This document shows positions 17,584 through 26,521 of a stretch of DNA of 60,440 nt, piece by piece. A program made the position numbers and the translations under genes. Source of the DNA: Bacteroidota bacterium (GTDB taxonomy: Bacteria > Bacteroidota > Bacteroidia > Flavobacteriales_C > GCA-002722245); the NCBI GenBank assembly GCA_026390935.1, contig JAPLEZ010000119.1:2073-62512 (forward strand), read 5' to 3'. How positions within the stretch are numbered: position 1 is the stretch's first letter; each line of letters starts with the position of its first letter. The notes under the pieces were generated by a model, which did no database searches, was not told where the DNA came from, and saw only the letters and a program-made list of their open reading frames with translations.

Positions 17584-19332
17584 TTATTTATTTATTGTTA
17601 AGCTAAGGTCAAGTAATTGTTTTGCATCAATAACAGAAGGGGAATCGATCATTACATCTCTACCCGAATTATTTTTCGGGAAGGCAATGAAGTCACGTAT
17701 TGAATCCTTTCCTGAGAAGATGGCACACATTCTATCGAAACCGAACGCCAAACCAGCATGTGGAGGTGCTCCATATTCAAAGGCATTCATTAAAAAGCCG
17801 AATTGATTTTGAGCTTCTTCGTCAGTAAAACCAAGTATACTAAACATTTGTTTTTGCAATTCTCTGTTGTGAATTCTCACCGAACCTCCACCCAGTTCAA
17901 CACCATTGATCACCATATCGTAAGCATTGGCTCTAACTTTTCCAGGATCTGAGCTCATCAAAGCAAAATCAGCTTCCATTGGAGAAGTAAAAGGATGGTG
18001 CATGGCAAAGAAGCGCTTTTCATCTTCGTTCCACTCGAGTAAAGGAAAATCAAGTACCCACAATGGTTTAAAAACCTTAGGATCTCTCAAGCCAAGTTCA
18101 TCTGCAAGATGCAAACGCAATTCAGATAAAGCTTTGCGGGTTTTATCGGCCCCACCAGCCAGCACCAAAATTAAATCGCCTGCTTTGGCGCCAAAGACAG
18201 CAGCCCATTTCGCCAATTCCTCAGGAGAATAAAATTTATCTACAGAGGATTTATAAGTTCCATCCAAATTGCATTTCAGGTAAACCAATCCAGTAGCACC
18301 TATCTGCGGTTTTTTAACGAAATCGGTTAAGGCATCCAACTGTTTACGGGTATATTCCGAACAGCCGGAAGCGTTGATTCCCACTACCAATTCAGCAGAA
18401 TCAAAAACAGGAAATCCTTTCTCTTTAACGATACTGTTCATTTCCACAAATTTCATATCAAAACGAATATCGGGCTTATCGCAACCATAATAAGTCATGG
18501 CGTCGGCGTAAGTCATTCGTGGAAAAGTAGGCAATTGAACATTCAATACTTTATTGAACAAATGAGTGATTAAGCCCTCAAAGGTTTGCAATACATCTTC
18601 CTGAGTAACGAACGACATTTCACAGTCGATTTGTGTAAATTCAGGCTGACGATCAGCTCTCAAGTCTTCATCCCTGAAGCATTTTACAATTTGGTAGTAG
18701 CGATCAATTCCCGCAACCATTAACAATTGCTTGAAAGTTTGAGGTGACTGTGGCAATGCGTAAAATTCACCCGGATTCATGCGTGATGGCACCACGAAGT
18801 CACGCGCACCTTCAGGTGTAGATTTGATTAAATAAGGTGTTTCAACTTCTAAAAAGTTAAAGGAATCCAAATACTTTCTAGTTTCAATAGATAAGCGGTG
18901 ACGCAATTCCAATGCTGTTCTTACCGGAGTTCTACGGATATCGAGATAACGGTATTTCATACGCAGTTCATCGCCACCATCAGTATCGTCTTCAATAGTA
19001 AAAGGAGGCGTTTTTGATTTGTTGAGTAAGGTTAATTTAGCAACCAGAATTTCGATATCACCTGTTGGGATATTGGCGTTTTTAGAAGATCTTTCAATTA
19101 CTGCACCCTCTGCACTGACTACATCTTCCCTGCTTAAACCTCTTGCTATAGAAAGAATGGCAGCATCTGATTTTCCTTCTTCCAAAATTAATTGGGTAAT
19201 GCCATAACGATCTCGAAGATCTATCCACAACATTCCGCCTTTGTCTCTTACCTTTTGAACCCAACCGCTCAAAACAACCGTTTTACCAACATTTTCAATT
19301 CTTAGCTCTCCGCAAGTATTTGTTCTTAACAT
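17584..19332 (-). CDS. aspS: Aspartyl-tRNA synthetase
   Basis: 582 residues, class IIb synthetase of the bacterial type. An N-terminal OB-fold anticodon domain (residues about 1-105) is followed by the catalytic core with [16 protein letters not shown], the ATP-binding [18 protein letters not shown] motif 2, the inserted GAD-type domain (about 285-400), and motif 3 GLAFGFDRM near the C-terminus. Full length. It lies on the same strand as trpS and cysS and is separated from trpS by an intergenic repeat. Confidence 0.98.
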   Translation of the reverse strand: MLRTNTCGELRIENVGKTVVLSGWVQKVRDKGGMLWIDLRDRYGITQLILEEGKSDAAILSIARGLSREDVVSAEGAVIERSSKNANIPTGDIEILVAKLTLLNKSKTPPFTIEDDTDGGDELRMKYRYLDIRRTPVRTALELRHRLSIETRKYLDSFNFLEVETPYLIKSTPEGARDFVVPSRMNPGEFYALPQSPQTFKQLLMVAGIDRYYQIVKCFRDEDLRADRQPEFTQIDCEMSFVTQEDVLQTFEGLITHLFNKVLNVQLPTFPRMTYADAMTYYGCDKPDIRFDMKFVEMNSIVKEKGFPVFDSAELVVGINASGCSEYTRKQLDALTDFVKKPQIGATGLVYLKCNLDGTYKSSVDKFYSPEELAKWAAVFGAKAGDLILVLAGGADKTRKALSELRLHLADELGLRDPKVFKPLWVLDFPLLEWNEDEKRFFAMHHPFTSPMEADFALMSSDPGKVRANAYDMVINGVELGGGSVRIHNRELQKQMFSILGFTDEEAQNQFGFLMNAFEYGAPPHAGLAFGFDRMCAIFSGKDSIRDFIAFPKNNSGRDVMIDSPSVIDAKQLLDLSLTINK

Positions 19333-19340
19333 ATTTATTT

Positions 19341-19408
19341 AGTTCAATGTTCAAAGTCCGAAGTTCAATGTTTGCTAACTTTCAACATTGAACATTACAC
19401 TTTGAACT
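19341..19408. repeat. Short palindromic repeat between trpS and aspS
   Basis: Two nested inverted repeats: GTTCAATGTT (19363-19372) with AACATTGAAC (19384-19393), and GTTCAAAGT (19349-19357) with ACTTTGAAC (19399-19407). The words AGTTCAATG and TTCAAAGT recur inside it and a related stretch is seen at about 58685-58730. It looks like a dispersed intergenic REP-type element and could form a hairpin in the mRNA between the two genes. Confidence 0.65.
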
Positions 19409-19411
19409 AAG

Positions 19412-20380
19412 TTAATATCCCAGCGCCTTTCTTACTCTTGTAAGTGTTACCGAAGCAATGCTTCTGGCTTTATCGGCACCAATTTTTAATTTTTTATCTA
19501 ATTCTTCTTTATTCAACATGTAATGATTGTAGGCTTCACGCTCTTTGGAGAAGCGACGCACCAATTCTTCAAACAACTCTTGCTTGGCGTGGCCGTAACC
19601 GTAACCACCTTTTCGGTAATTGTCCTTCATCACCGCAACCTTCTCCGGAGAAGCAATCAACTCATATAATTTAACCACATTGCATGTTTCAGGATCTTTG
19701 CTTTCTTCCAAACCTTTGCTATCAGTCACTACCGACATCACTACTTTGCGCAATTCTTTGTCGGCAAGGAACACATTAATGGAATTGCCATAAGATTTGC
19801 TCATCTTGCGGCCATCAGTTCCAGGGACATACATTGTTTTTTCATTGAATCTTACTTCAGGAACCACCAATAAATTGGGGTGCTGGAAGTTCAGCTTATC
19901 AGCCAAATCCCTAGTAAACTCAAGATGTTGCTTCTGATCCTTTCCAACCGGAACTATTTCAGCATCATACAACAAAATATCAGCTGCCATTAAAACCGGA
20001 TACACGAATAATCCTGCATTTACTTCACTAACATTTTCAGATTTATCCTTAAACGAATGCGCCAGTTGTAAGCGATTGTACGACATATAACAATTGAGAT
20101 ACCATGCCAATTCGCACACTTCGGTGGCATCCGACTGGCGGTAAAAAACATTTTTTTCAATGTCAAATCCGCAAGCCAACCACGTTGCAGCCACCGAATA
20201 GGTGTTCTCCCTACGCAAATCAGCATCTTTAATTGTAGTTAAGGAATGCAAGTCGGCAATGAATCCAAAGGTTTCGTTGGCCGAGTCTTTTGAAGATTCC
20301 ACCACAGGAATAATAGCCCCCAAAAGGTTTCCCAAATGAGGAATTCCGGTGCTTTGTATGCCTGTTAATATTCTAGCCAT
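19412..20380 (-). CDS. trpS: Tryptophanyl-tRNA synthetase
   Basis: 322 residues, class I synthetase that charges tRNA-Trp. It opens with ARILTGIQSTGIPHLGNLLG, holding the HIGH-type HLGN signature, and carries the KMSKS loop GRKMSKSYGNS near the middle. Length fits the family (about 330). A good promoter lies just upstream on the minus strand (20395-20424), giving a leader of only about eight bases. Second of three minus-strand synthetase genes in a row. Confidence 0.98.
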   Translation of the reverse strand: MARILTGIQSTGIPHLGNLLGAIIPVVESSKDSANETFGFIADLHSLTTIKDADLRRENTYSVAATWLACGFDIEKNVFYRQSDATEVCELAWYLNCYMSYNRLQLAHSFKDKSENVSEVNAGLFVYPVLMAADILLYDAEIVPVGKDQKQHLEFTRDLADKLNFQHPNLLVVPEVRFNEKTMYVPGTDGRKMSKSYGNSINVFLADKELRKVVMSVVTDSKGLEESKDPETCNVVKLYELIASPEKVAVMKDNYRKGGYGYGHAKQELFEELVRRFSKEREAYNHYMLNKEELDKKLKIGADKARSIASVTLTRVRKALGY

Positions 20381-20394
20381 TGATCAAATTTGCA

Positions 20395-20424
20395 CAAAAC
20401 TAGTCAATTAACTAAATACTACAA
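20395..20424 (-). promoter_or_regulatory. Bacteroidota-type promoter for trpS
   Basis: On the minus strand TTG (20424-20422), 19 bases, then TAGTTTTG (20402-20395) matches the Bacteroidota sigma consensus TTG-N17..23-TAnnTTTG. Transcription would begin about 20388, eight bases before the ATG. Confidence 0.65.
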
Positions 20425-20430
20425 GATTAT

Positions 20431-20922
20431 TCACTTTGTTTGAGGAGGGGTTTCAATGACATTGCTCTTATGTCCGGCGCGATCCACCATCATCAGCTTC
20501 CATTTATAAGGATAAGGAGTTTTGTAATTATAAACTGGCGTTACATCAGGATAGGTTTTAATGATTTGCAAGAATGTACCTTCAATACCTTTATTGTTCC
20601 CATTCGACGTTAATTTAGGAACAGAAACAGCTCTATCTAGATCAGGCTGATGAACAAAGCCATTGCCGTCGTCTTCATAATAGGACATGAATAAAGATTC
20701 AACACTTTCATCGTCACTTCCCAAATCTCCATCTCCATCAGTAAAGGCGAAAGTTAGGTACGCTGAATCTCCGAAAAACTTACCATCTATTGAATCGTAA
20801 AAAACTGTATAATTTTGAAAAGTCAGTTCGGGCACTACATTAAATTCTTTTTTCTTGATGCAGGAAGCAAGAAGAAAAATAATCCCAAAAAGTACCGCTA
20901 TCTTTGACGTCAATAATCGCAT
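20431..20922 (-). CDS. Lipoprotein of unknown function
   Basis: 163 residues from the ATG at 20922 (MRLLTSKIAVLFGIIF) with lipobox LLASC at about residue 21. An upstream in-frame ATG at 20952 would add ten residues and overlap the divergent gene. The mature part has a beta-rich, acidic character with the motif FAFTDGDGDLGSDDESV and ends with YPYKWKLMMVDRAGHKSN; this looks like a small Ig/cadherin-like fold seen in many Bacteroidota lipoproteins, but I know no function. It is divergent from the LuxE-like gene, with only two bases between the two ATGs. Confidence 0.7.
   Translation of the reverse strand: MRLLTSKIAVLFGIIFLLASCIKKKEFNVVPELTFQNYTVFYDSIDGKFFGDSAYLTFAFTDGDGDLGSDDESVESLFMSYYEDDGNGFVHQPDLDRAVSVPKLTSNGNNKGIEGTFLQIIKTYPDVTPVYNYKTPYPYKWKLMMVDRAGHKSNVIETPPQTK
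20899..20906 (+). promoter_or_regulatory. Possible -7 element for the LuxE-like gene
   Basis: TATCTTTG matches TAnnTTTG exactly and lies 18 bases before the ATG at 20925, inside the 5' coding part of the divergent lipoprotein gene. No TTG is found at the right distance upstream. Confidence 0.4.
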
Positions 20923-20924
20923 TA

Positions 20925-21902
20925 ATGAATATTTCACAACTTGAAAATACAATATTTAGTCTGCATTCGGAAAATGATTTTTTTGAAGCAGCGCTGGAAG
21001 TATTCGCTTATCAATATGAAAACAATGCGGTTTATATGGAGTTTGTAGATCTCTTGCCTTCCTTCAAAAAAGAAAAAATTAAATCTGTAAACGATTTTCC
21101 TTTTTTGCCAATTCAGTTTTTCAAATCAAAACAAATCATCAGCACCACAGCCGCCCAATACACCATTTTTAAAAGCAGCGGCACCACTTCAGAAAACCCT
21201 GGAAAACATTATGTTTCTGATATAAAATTGTACGAGAAAAGTTTTTTAAAAAGCTTTCGTCAATTTTACGGAGATCCTGAAGGATTGTGTATTATCGGTT
21301 TGCTTCCCTCTTACTTGGAACGACAAAATTCGTCGCTGATATACATGGTGCAGCATTTAATTCAATTGTCGAAAACTCCAAAAAGCAGATTTTCACTTCA
21401 GCCCGATGATGAACTCATTTATTTTTTGACCACTTCTGACGAACCTAAAATATTATTCGGAGTTACTTTCGCACTGCTTGATTTTGCTGATAAAATTAAA
21501 GCTCCTCTAAAAAACACCACCATAATTGAAACCGGCGGAATGAAAGGAAGGGGAAAAGAATTGACTCGATTGGAATTGCATGCTACTTTAAGCAGCAGCT
21601 TCGCCTGCCCAATCCGTTCGGAATATGGCATGACAGAATTATTGTCTCAGGCTTATTGCAATGACGACCTCACTTTCAAGGCTCCATCTTGGATGAAACT
21701 TTTGGTTAGAGATCCCAACGATCCCTTTCAAATTACAACTCAGGGAAAAGGTGCTTTAAATGTGATTGACCTCGCCAACATTAACTCCTGCGCTTTCATA
21801 GCAACTGATGATCTCGGACAAGTGCATTCCAACGGAACTTTTGAAGTGAGCGGAAGATTGGACAATTCGGATTTAAGAGGTTGTAATTTATTGGTGCTGT
21901 AA
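20925..21902 (+). CDS. LuxE-like acyl-protein synthetase/acyltransferase domain protein
   Basis: 325 residues from the ATG at 20925 (MNISQLENTIF); the frame extends 21 bases further, but into the divergent gene. It resembles the LuxE/adenylate-forming family: an SSGTTSENPGKHYVSD loop like the SSGTTG phosphate loop, ETGGMKGRGKELTR, and SEYGMTELLSQAY in the adenylation region. LuxE activates fatty acids as acyl-AMP and passes them to a protein thiol. No lux, acyl carrier or reductase gene is near, so the substrate and acceptor are unknown. It converges on tyrS with one base between the stops. Confidence 0.75.
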   Translation: MNISQLENTIFSLHSENDFFEAALEVFAYQYENNAVYMEFVDLLPSFKKEKIKSVNDFPFLPIQFFKSKQIISTTAAQYTIFKSSGTTSENPGKHYVSDIKLYEKSFLKSFRQFYGDPEGLCIIGLLPSYLERQNSSLIYMVQHLIQLSKTPKSRFSLQPDDELIYFLTTSDEPKILFGVTFALLDFADKIKAPLKNTTIIETGGMKGRGKELTRLELHATLSSSFACPIRSEYGMTELLSQAYCNDDLTFKAPSWMKLLVRDPNDPFQITTQGKGALNVIDLANINSCAFIATDDLGQVHSNGTFEVSGRLDNSDLRGCNLLVL

Positions 21903-21903
21903 A

Positions 21904-23178
21904 TTACTCCACCACTACTAAGTGATAATTCTTTTTCCCTGTTTGGATCAAAATATATTTATCACTGATCAAATCATTATGATCAATGTTCTTAGTCTCA
22001 TTCACTTTAGCTTTGTTGATAGCTATCGCATTTCCCTGAATACTTCTTCGTGCTTCGCCTTTAGATGCAGACACCTTTGTGACTTCAGATAAAAAGTCAA
22101 TGACAGCAATTCCTTGCAACAATTGTTCTTTCGCTACTGAACTGCGCGGAACTCCAGCAAATATTTCCAGCAAATCCTGCTCACTTAAATTGCGTAAAGT
22201 TTCTTCCGTCGCTTTACCAAAAAGTATTTGCGACGCCTCAACTGCGCGATTATAATCTTCTTCTGAATGAACAGTGATGGTTACTGCTTTCGCCAACGCC
22301 TTTTGTAAAGCACGCTGCCCCGGATCAGCATTATGTTCCGCAGCAATACTCTCAATTTCTTCTTTCGATTTTGTGGTGAATATTTTAATGTATTTCAACG
22401 CATCCACATCAGATGAATTCAACCAAAACTGGTAAAATTGATAAGGCGAAGTTTTCTTCGCATCTAACCACACATTTCCTCCTTCTGATTTCCCAAATTT
22501 TGTTCCATCCGATTTTGTAATCAATGGCCCTGTTAAAGCAAAAGCTTCTCTGTCGCTTTTTCTTCTGATCAATTCGGTTCCAGTGGTAATATTTCCCCAC
22601 TGATCTGAACCACCCATTTGCAATTTGCAATTGTGTTTTTCATTCAAATGAAAAAAATCATAGCCTTGAATCAACTGGTAAGAAAACTCAGTAAACGACA
22701 ATCCTGTTTCCATTCTGTTCTTTACAGAATCCTTGGCCATCATATAACTTATAGTGATGTTTTTTCCTGCATCGCGCAAAAAATCCAACAATGAAATATC
22801 TTTGAACCAATCGTAATTGTTCACAATAATAGCAGCATTGGCCCCGGCAGAAAAATCTAAAAATTTTTGCAATTGATTTTTGATGCATTCCTGATTGTGG
22901 CGCAAAGTATCTTCGTCCAAAAACTTACGTTCAGCCGATTTCCCCGAAGGATCACCTACCATACCCGTAGCTCCACCCACCAATGCATAAGGCTTATGAC
23001 CGCATACCTGAAAATGCTTTAGCAACATAATGGCAGCCAGATTTCCAACATGCAATGAATCGGCCGTTGGATCAAAACCAACATATCCTGCAGTCATTTC
23101 TTTTTGCAATTGTTCTTCGGTGCCAGGCATCATATCCTGCAGCATACCTCGCCATTTCAATTCTTCAATAAAATTCAT
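21904..23178 (-). CDS. tyrS: Tyrosyl-tRNA synthetase
   Basis: 424 residues, class I synthetase. The HIGH-type signature is [10 protein letters not shown] in the N-terminal Rossmann fold, tyrosine-site motifs [12 protein letters not shown] and YQLIQGYDF are present, and the KMSKS-type loop is [13 protein letters not shown]-terminal S4 RNA-binding domain (about 355-420) is complete. Its ATG is 68 bases from the divergent SDR gene, and a TATATTTG on the minus strand lies close upstream. Confidence 0.98.
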   Translation of the reverse strand: MNFIEELKWRGMLQDMMPGTEEQLQKEMTAGYVGFDPTADSLHVGNLAAIMLLKHFQVCGHKPYALVGGATGMVGDPSGKSAERKFLDEDTLRHNQECIKNQLQKFLDFSAGANAAIIVNNYDWFKDISLLDFLRDAGKNITISYMMAKDSVKNRMETGLSFTEFSYQLIQGYDFFHLNEKHNCKLQMGGSDQWGNITTGTELIRRKSDREAFALTGPLITKSDGTKFGKSEGGNVWLDAKKTSPYQFYQFWLNSSDVDALKYIKIFTTKSKEEIESIAAEHNADPGQRALQKALAKAVTITVHSEEDYNRAVEASQILFGKATEETLRNLSEQDLLEIFAGVPRSSVAKEQLLQGIAVIDFLSEVTKVSASKGEARRSIQGNAIAINKAKVNETKNIDHNDLISDKYILIQTGKKNYHLVVVE

Positions 23179-23197
23179 GTTGCCTATTTATAAAGAG

Positions 23198-23230
23198 CAA
23201 ATATAGAATTTATTAAAATCACTATCTTCG
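23198..23230. promoter_or_regulatory. Divergent -7 elements for tyrS and the SDR gene
   Basis: On the minus strand TATATTTG (23205-23198) lies 20 bases before the tyrS ATG; on the plus strand TATCTTCG (23223-23230) lies 16 bases before the SDR ATG. Both fit TAnnTTTG or its close variant. TTG boxes at proper spacing are not clear. Confidence 0.45.
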
Positions 23231-23246
23231 CCAACAAACGATTTAA

Positions 23247-24242
23247 ATGAATTTTGTAACAGGGGGAACAGGCATATTAGGCTCAAGGTTGATTTACGAT
23301 TTATTGTTGAGCGGCGAAAAAGTGCGCGCCTTAAAAAGGAAAGACAGCAATCTTGATAATTTCAATAAAATCATTCGATTTTATACTGGCGATAAAAACA
23401 TTCTAAACAATTTAGAATGGGTAGAAGGCGATATCAATGATATTTCTTCATTAGAGGCAATGGAAGGCTGCGACTATGTATACCATTGCGCTGCGGCGGT
23501 TTCGTTTTTTAAAAATGATAGAGACCATCTTTTCAAGGTAAATGTAGAAGGCACTACAAATGTGGTGAACACCGCTTTGAAAACCAAGGTTAAAAAATTC
23601 TGCCATGTCAGTTCCACTGCTGCTTTGGGTGGATCTGTGGTAGACGGAAAAATTACTGAAGAGTCTTTTTGGGTTAGTGATGAAGGAAGATCAAACTATG
23701 CCATCACAAAAAAATTAGCTGAACTGGAAGTTTGGCGTGGAATTGAAGAAGGTCTGAATGCTGTTATCGTGAATCCTTCGGTGATATTAGGTCCTGGAAA
23801 TGACAAATCCAGCGCAACTATTTTCACTAAAGTAAGAGATGGTTTAAGATTTTACACACATGGTATCAATGGCTATGTAGACGTGCGAGATGTGTCCAAC
23901 ATCATGATAAAACTAATGCACAGTGATATTTCGGGAGAAAGGTTTTTGGCGATTTCAGAAAACATTTCCTTTAAAGAACTATTTGATAGTATTGCAGAGC
24001 ACTTGCAGAAACCAGCACCTAGCATGGAAGCAAGAAAATGGATGGCGGCTATTATATGGCGCCTAGAAGCATTGCGATCAGCGCTATTCAACACTCCAGC
24101 TTTTGTTACTAAAGAAACAAGTAATTCGGCCTTTTCCAAATCATACTATTCCAACGAAAAAGCAAAGTCAATGCTGAAACACGACTTCATTCCAATTAGC
24201 ACTTCCATTAAAGAAATCAGTCGCTTTTACAAAAATAGCTAA
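23247..24242 (+). CDS. NAD-dependent epimerase/dehydratase (extended SDR)
   Basis: 331 residues. The N-terminal Rossmann motif is VTGGTGILGSRL, the catalytic Ser lies in CHVSSTAALGG and the YxxxK pair in SNYAITKKLAE. The overall pattern is that of dihydroflavonol-4-reductase/3beta-HSD-like extended SDRs, which reduce or epimerise a sugar or keto group using NAD(P)H. The substrate is not known. In Bacteroidota this type of gene is commonly found beside DUF4296 and dihydroorotase genes, as here; it converges on the DUF4296 gene with two bases between the stops. Confidence 0.88.
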   Translation: MNFVTGGTGILGSRLIYDLLLSGEKVRALKRKDSNLDNFNKIIRFYTGDKNILNNLEWVEGDINDISSLEAMEGCDYVYHCAAAVSFFKNDRDHLFKVNVEGTTNVVNTALKTKVKKFCHVSSTAALGGSVVDGKITEESFWVSDEGRSNYAITKKLAELEVWRGIEEGLNAVIVNPSVILGPGNDKSSATIFTKVRDGLRFYTHGINGYVDVRDVSNIMIKLMHSDISGERFLAISENISFKELFDSIAEHLQKPAPSMEARKWMAAIIWRLEALRSALFNTPAFVTKETSNSAFSKSYYSNEKAKSMLKHDFIPISTSIKEISRFYKNS

Positions 24243-24244
24243 GC

Positions 24245-24622
24245 TTACTTTTTTGCACTTGAATCAGGCACCGCCTTCAGCTTAGCTTGCTTTTCACTTA
24301 GAATTTCGAGCACCTTTGTATATAGGTGATCAAATTTCACCGGACGTGCCGAATAGTAATTCATTGTTGAATCCCACTGAGACTTTGGAATATCGTAATT
24401 TTTTAAAACGCCGATGTACTGACTATACTTATTACTATTTTTTCTGTTGTCGGGAAACATTTGAAATTTCGAACCTGCATCAACAATATGCATATCAGCA
24501 ATAATTGCAACAAAGGTATTGGTGTCGATTAAGCCTTCAGGCATAAGCTCCTCCGATGATGCATCATTTGGAGCACAAGAAAAGAGAATGAAAAAAACGG
24601 AGACACAAAAAAAATACTTCAT
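24245..24622 (-). CDS. DUF4296 lipoprotein
   Basis: 125 residues with signal MKYFFCVSVFFILFSC and a lipidated cysteine at 16. The core IIADMHIVDAG, then YIGVLKNYDIPKSQWDSTMNYY and a helix before the charged C-terminus, is the DUF4296 pattern, a family restricted to Bacteroidota. Function is unknown; conserved location near dihydroorotase and glycosyltransferase genes has been noted in other genomes (recalled, not tested here). Confidence 0.85.
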   Translation of the reverse strand: MKYFFCVSVFFILFSCAPNDASSEELMPEGLIDTNTFVAIIADMHIVDAGSKFQMFPDNRKNSNKYSQYIGVLKNYDIPKSQWDSTMNYYSARPVKFDHLYTKVLEILSEKQAKLKAVPDSSAKK

Positions 24623-24749
24623 ATTTAAGGGCGATTATTTAGAAATCTGTAAAGTTTTTACAACTTTTGCAATCTAAATTAGAAAATTACGCGTAAGAAG
24701 GTTGAGTATTTTTTAATATCTTAACCGCGTCTTAAAAAAATAAGTAAGT

Positions 24750-25175
24750 ATGAGAAAGGCATTTTTGATTGTATTATTAATTACTTCGGTGCTTTATTCC
24801 GGTGAATTAAACGCGCAGTGTTTTAAAGGAAATTGTTACGAAGGCAGTGGTTCATTCAAATTCCCAAATGGCGATCAGTATGAAGGACAATGGGTAGCCG
24901 GAAAACCTCATGGCAAAGGAACCTACATCTTTGTAAATGGAGACAAATACTTTGGAAGTTTTGTTGGTGGGAAAAGAGAAGGTATGGGACAATACACTTG
25001 GGCAAAAGGCGGAAAATACATTGGTAATTGGAAAATGGACAAAAGAGATGGATACGGAAAGTACACGTGGATAAATAGCGCACAATATATTGGCTACTGG
25101 AAAGATGATCAAATCATCGATATGAATGTAAATACCATTACTGATTCACAAGCTAAACCAGTAGAAGGAAATTAG
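24750..25175 (+). CDS. Secreted MORN-repeat protein
   Basis: 141 residues. The signal peptide ends LNA before QCFKGNCYEG. Four MORN units of the classic YxGxWxxGxxxGxGxxxxxxG type follow: GDQYEGQWVAGKPHGKGTY, GDKYFGSFVGGKREGMGQY, GGKYIGNWKMDKRDGYGKY and a shorter AQYIGYWKDDQ. MORN repeats form a beta ladder; here exported, so probably in the periplasm. The gene is inserted, in opposite orientation, between DUF4296 and pyrC. Its terminator lies inside the 3' end of pyrC. Confidence 0.85.
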   Translation: MRKAFLIVLLITSVLYSGELNAQCFKGNCYEGSGSFKFPNGDQYEGQWVAGKPHGKGTYIFVNGDKYFGSFVGGKREGMGQYTWAKGGKYIGNWKMDKRDGYGKYTWINSAQYIGYWKDDQIIDMNVNTITDSQAKPVEGN

Positions 25176-25177
25176 AA

Positions 25178-26521
25178 TTATCGGGAATAACGAATTTGCT
25201 GAGCGGCTCTGTTTTCAATAACAGAGCCGTTTTTGTATACCAATGTGCCATTTACCCATGTAGCATTAACTTTCGCGTCAAAGGTAGTTCCTTCAAAAGG
25301 ACTCCATCCGCAGTGGTACAATATATTGCTTTTGTCCACTGTCCATGGATCATTCAAGTCTAGCATCACCAAATCGGCATGATATCCTTTGCGAATAAAG
25401 CCTCTCTTTTCAATGGAGAAACAAGTAGCTGGAGCATGACACAATTTTTCAATTGCTCTTTCCAAAGTGATGCGTCCCTGCTTCACCATTTGCAACATCG
25501 CCGGAAGTGCGTGTTGCACCAAGGGTCCGCCAGAAGGCGCTTTTAAATAACCGCCTTGCTTTTCTTCCATTGTATGCGGAGCATGATCTGTGGCTATTAT
25601 ATCAATATTGTTTTCTAAAATTCCTTTCCAAATGGCATCTCGGTCCTTAGTTGTTTTTACGGAAGGATTCCATTTAATCCAAGGACCCTTCTTTTCATAA
25701 TCCTCGTTGCTGAACCACAAGTGATGAGTGCAGGCCTCTGCCGTTATTCTCTTTTGTGCTAAAGGAACATTGTTTTCAAACAAGCCCACTTCACTGGCAG
25801 AAGAAATGTGGAGGATATGGAGTCGCGTATTGTGTTTTTTAGCAAGTGCCACTGCAAACGAAGAAGACTTGTAGCAAGCCTCTTCACTCCTAATTAAATG
25901 GTGAACCTCAAAAGGAATATTTTCTCCGTATTTGGCTTTATACAGCGCCAAATTATCTTTAATCGTTTGCTCATCTTCACAGTGCGTAGCGATTAACAAT
26001 TTTGCTTTACTAAAAATTTCGTTGAGCACGACATGATTATCTACTAGCATGTTTCCTGTTGAGGAGCCCATAAATATCTTAATACCCGCTGTGATGCTTG
26101 GATCTGCCGCTAAAAGCTGAGCAATATTGTCATTGGTAGCGCCAATAAAAAAAGAATAATTGGCGATGCTATTTTTTGACGCAATATCAAACTTATCTTC
26201 CAGCAACTCAACGGTTGTAGTTTGTGGATTGGTGTTAGGCATCTCCATAAATGAAGTGATTCCTCCCGCCACTGCAGCGCGTGATTCACTGTAAATATTT
26301 CCTTTGTGTGTCAATCCGGGTTCACGAAAATGAACCTGATCATCAATCAATCCGGGGATAATGTACTTACCCTTGGCTGAAATTATTTCGGTGTTTTCAT
26401 CCTTGTACTCATGAGCAGCATCGGTGAAAATTTCAGCAATCAAGCCATTTTCAATCAATATACTTCCGAAAAATATTTTTCCTTCGTTGACTATTGACGC
26501 GTCTTTAATTAGAAGTTTCAT
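25178..26521 (-). CDS. pyrC: Dihydroorotase (class I, Bacteroidota type)
   Basis: 447 residues, zinc amidohydrolase that makes dihydroorotate from carbamoyl-aspartate in pyrimidine synthesis. The metal motif near residue 60 reads IDDQVHFREPG: the first His of the usual HxH is Gln, a variant I recall from other Bacteroidota dihydroorotases. Other zinc/catalytic motifs are present: IATHCEDE, LHILHISS, and IATDHAPHTMEEKQGG. The overlap of 17 bases with the upstream glycosyltransferase gene indicates an operon. Confidence 0.95.
   Translation of the reverse strand: MKLLIKDASIVNEGKIFFGSILIENGLIAEIFTDAAHEYKDENTEIISAKGKYIIPGLIDDQVHFREPGLTHKGNIYSESRAAVAGGITSFMEMPNTNPQTTTVELLEDKFDIASKNSIANYSFFIGATNDNIAQLLAADPSITAGIKIFMGSSTGNMLVDNHVVLNEIFSKAKLLIATHCEDEQTIKDNLALYKAKYGENIPFEVHHLIRSEEACYKSSSFAVALAKKHNTRLHILHISSASEVGLFENNVPLAQKRITAEACTHHLWFSNEDYEKKGPWIKWNPSVKTTKDRDAIWKGILENNIDIIATDHAPHTMEEKQGGYLKAPSGGPLVQHALPAMLQMVKQGRITLERAIEKLCHAPATCFSIEKRGFIRKGYHADLVMLDLNDPWTVDKSNILYHCGWSPFEGTTFDAKVNATWVNGTLVYKNGSVIENRAAQQIRYSR
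25204..25234 (+). terminator. Terminator of the MORN gene, inside the pyrC 3' end
   Basis: A perfect 10-bp stem CGGCTCTGTT (25204-25213) / AACAGAGCCG (25220-25229), 6-base loop, then TTTTT on the plus strand. It is embedded in the coding sequence of the convergent pyrC gene. Confidence 0.8.
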
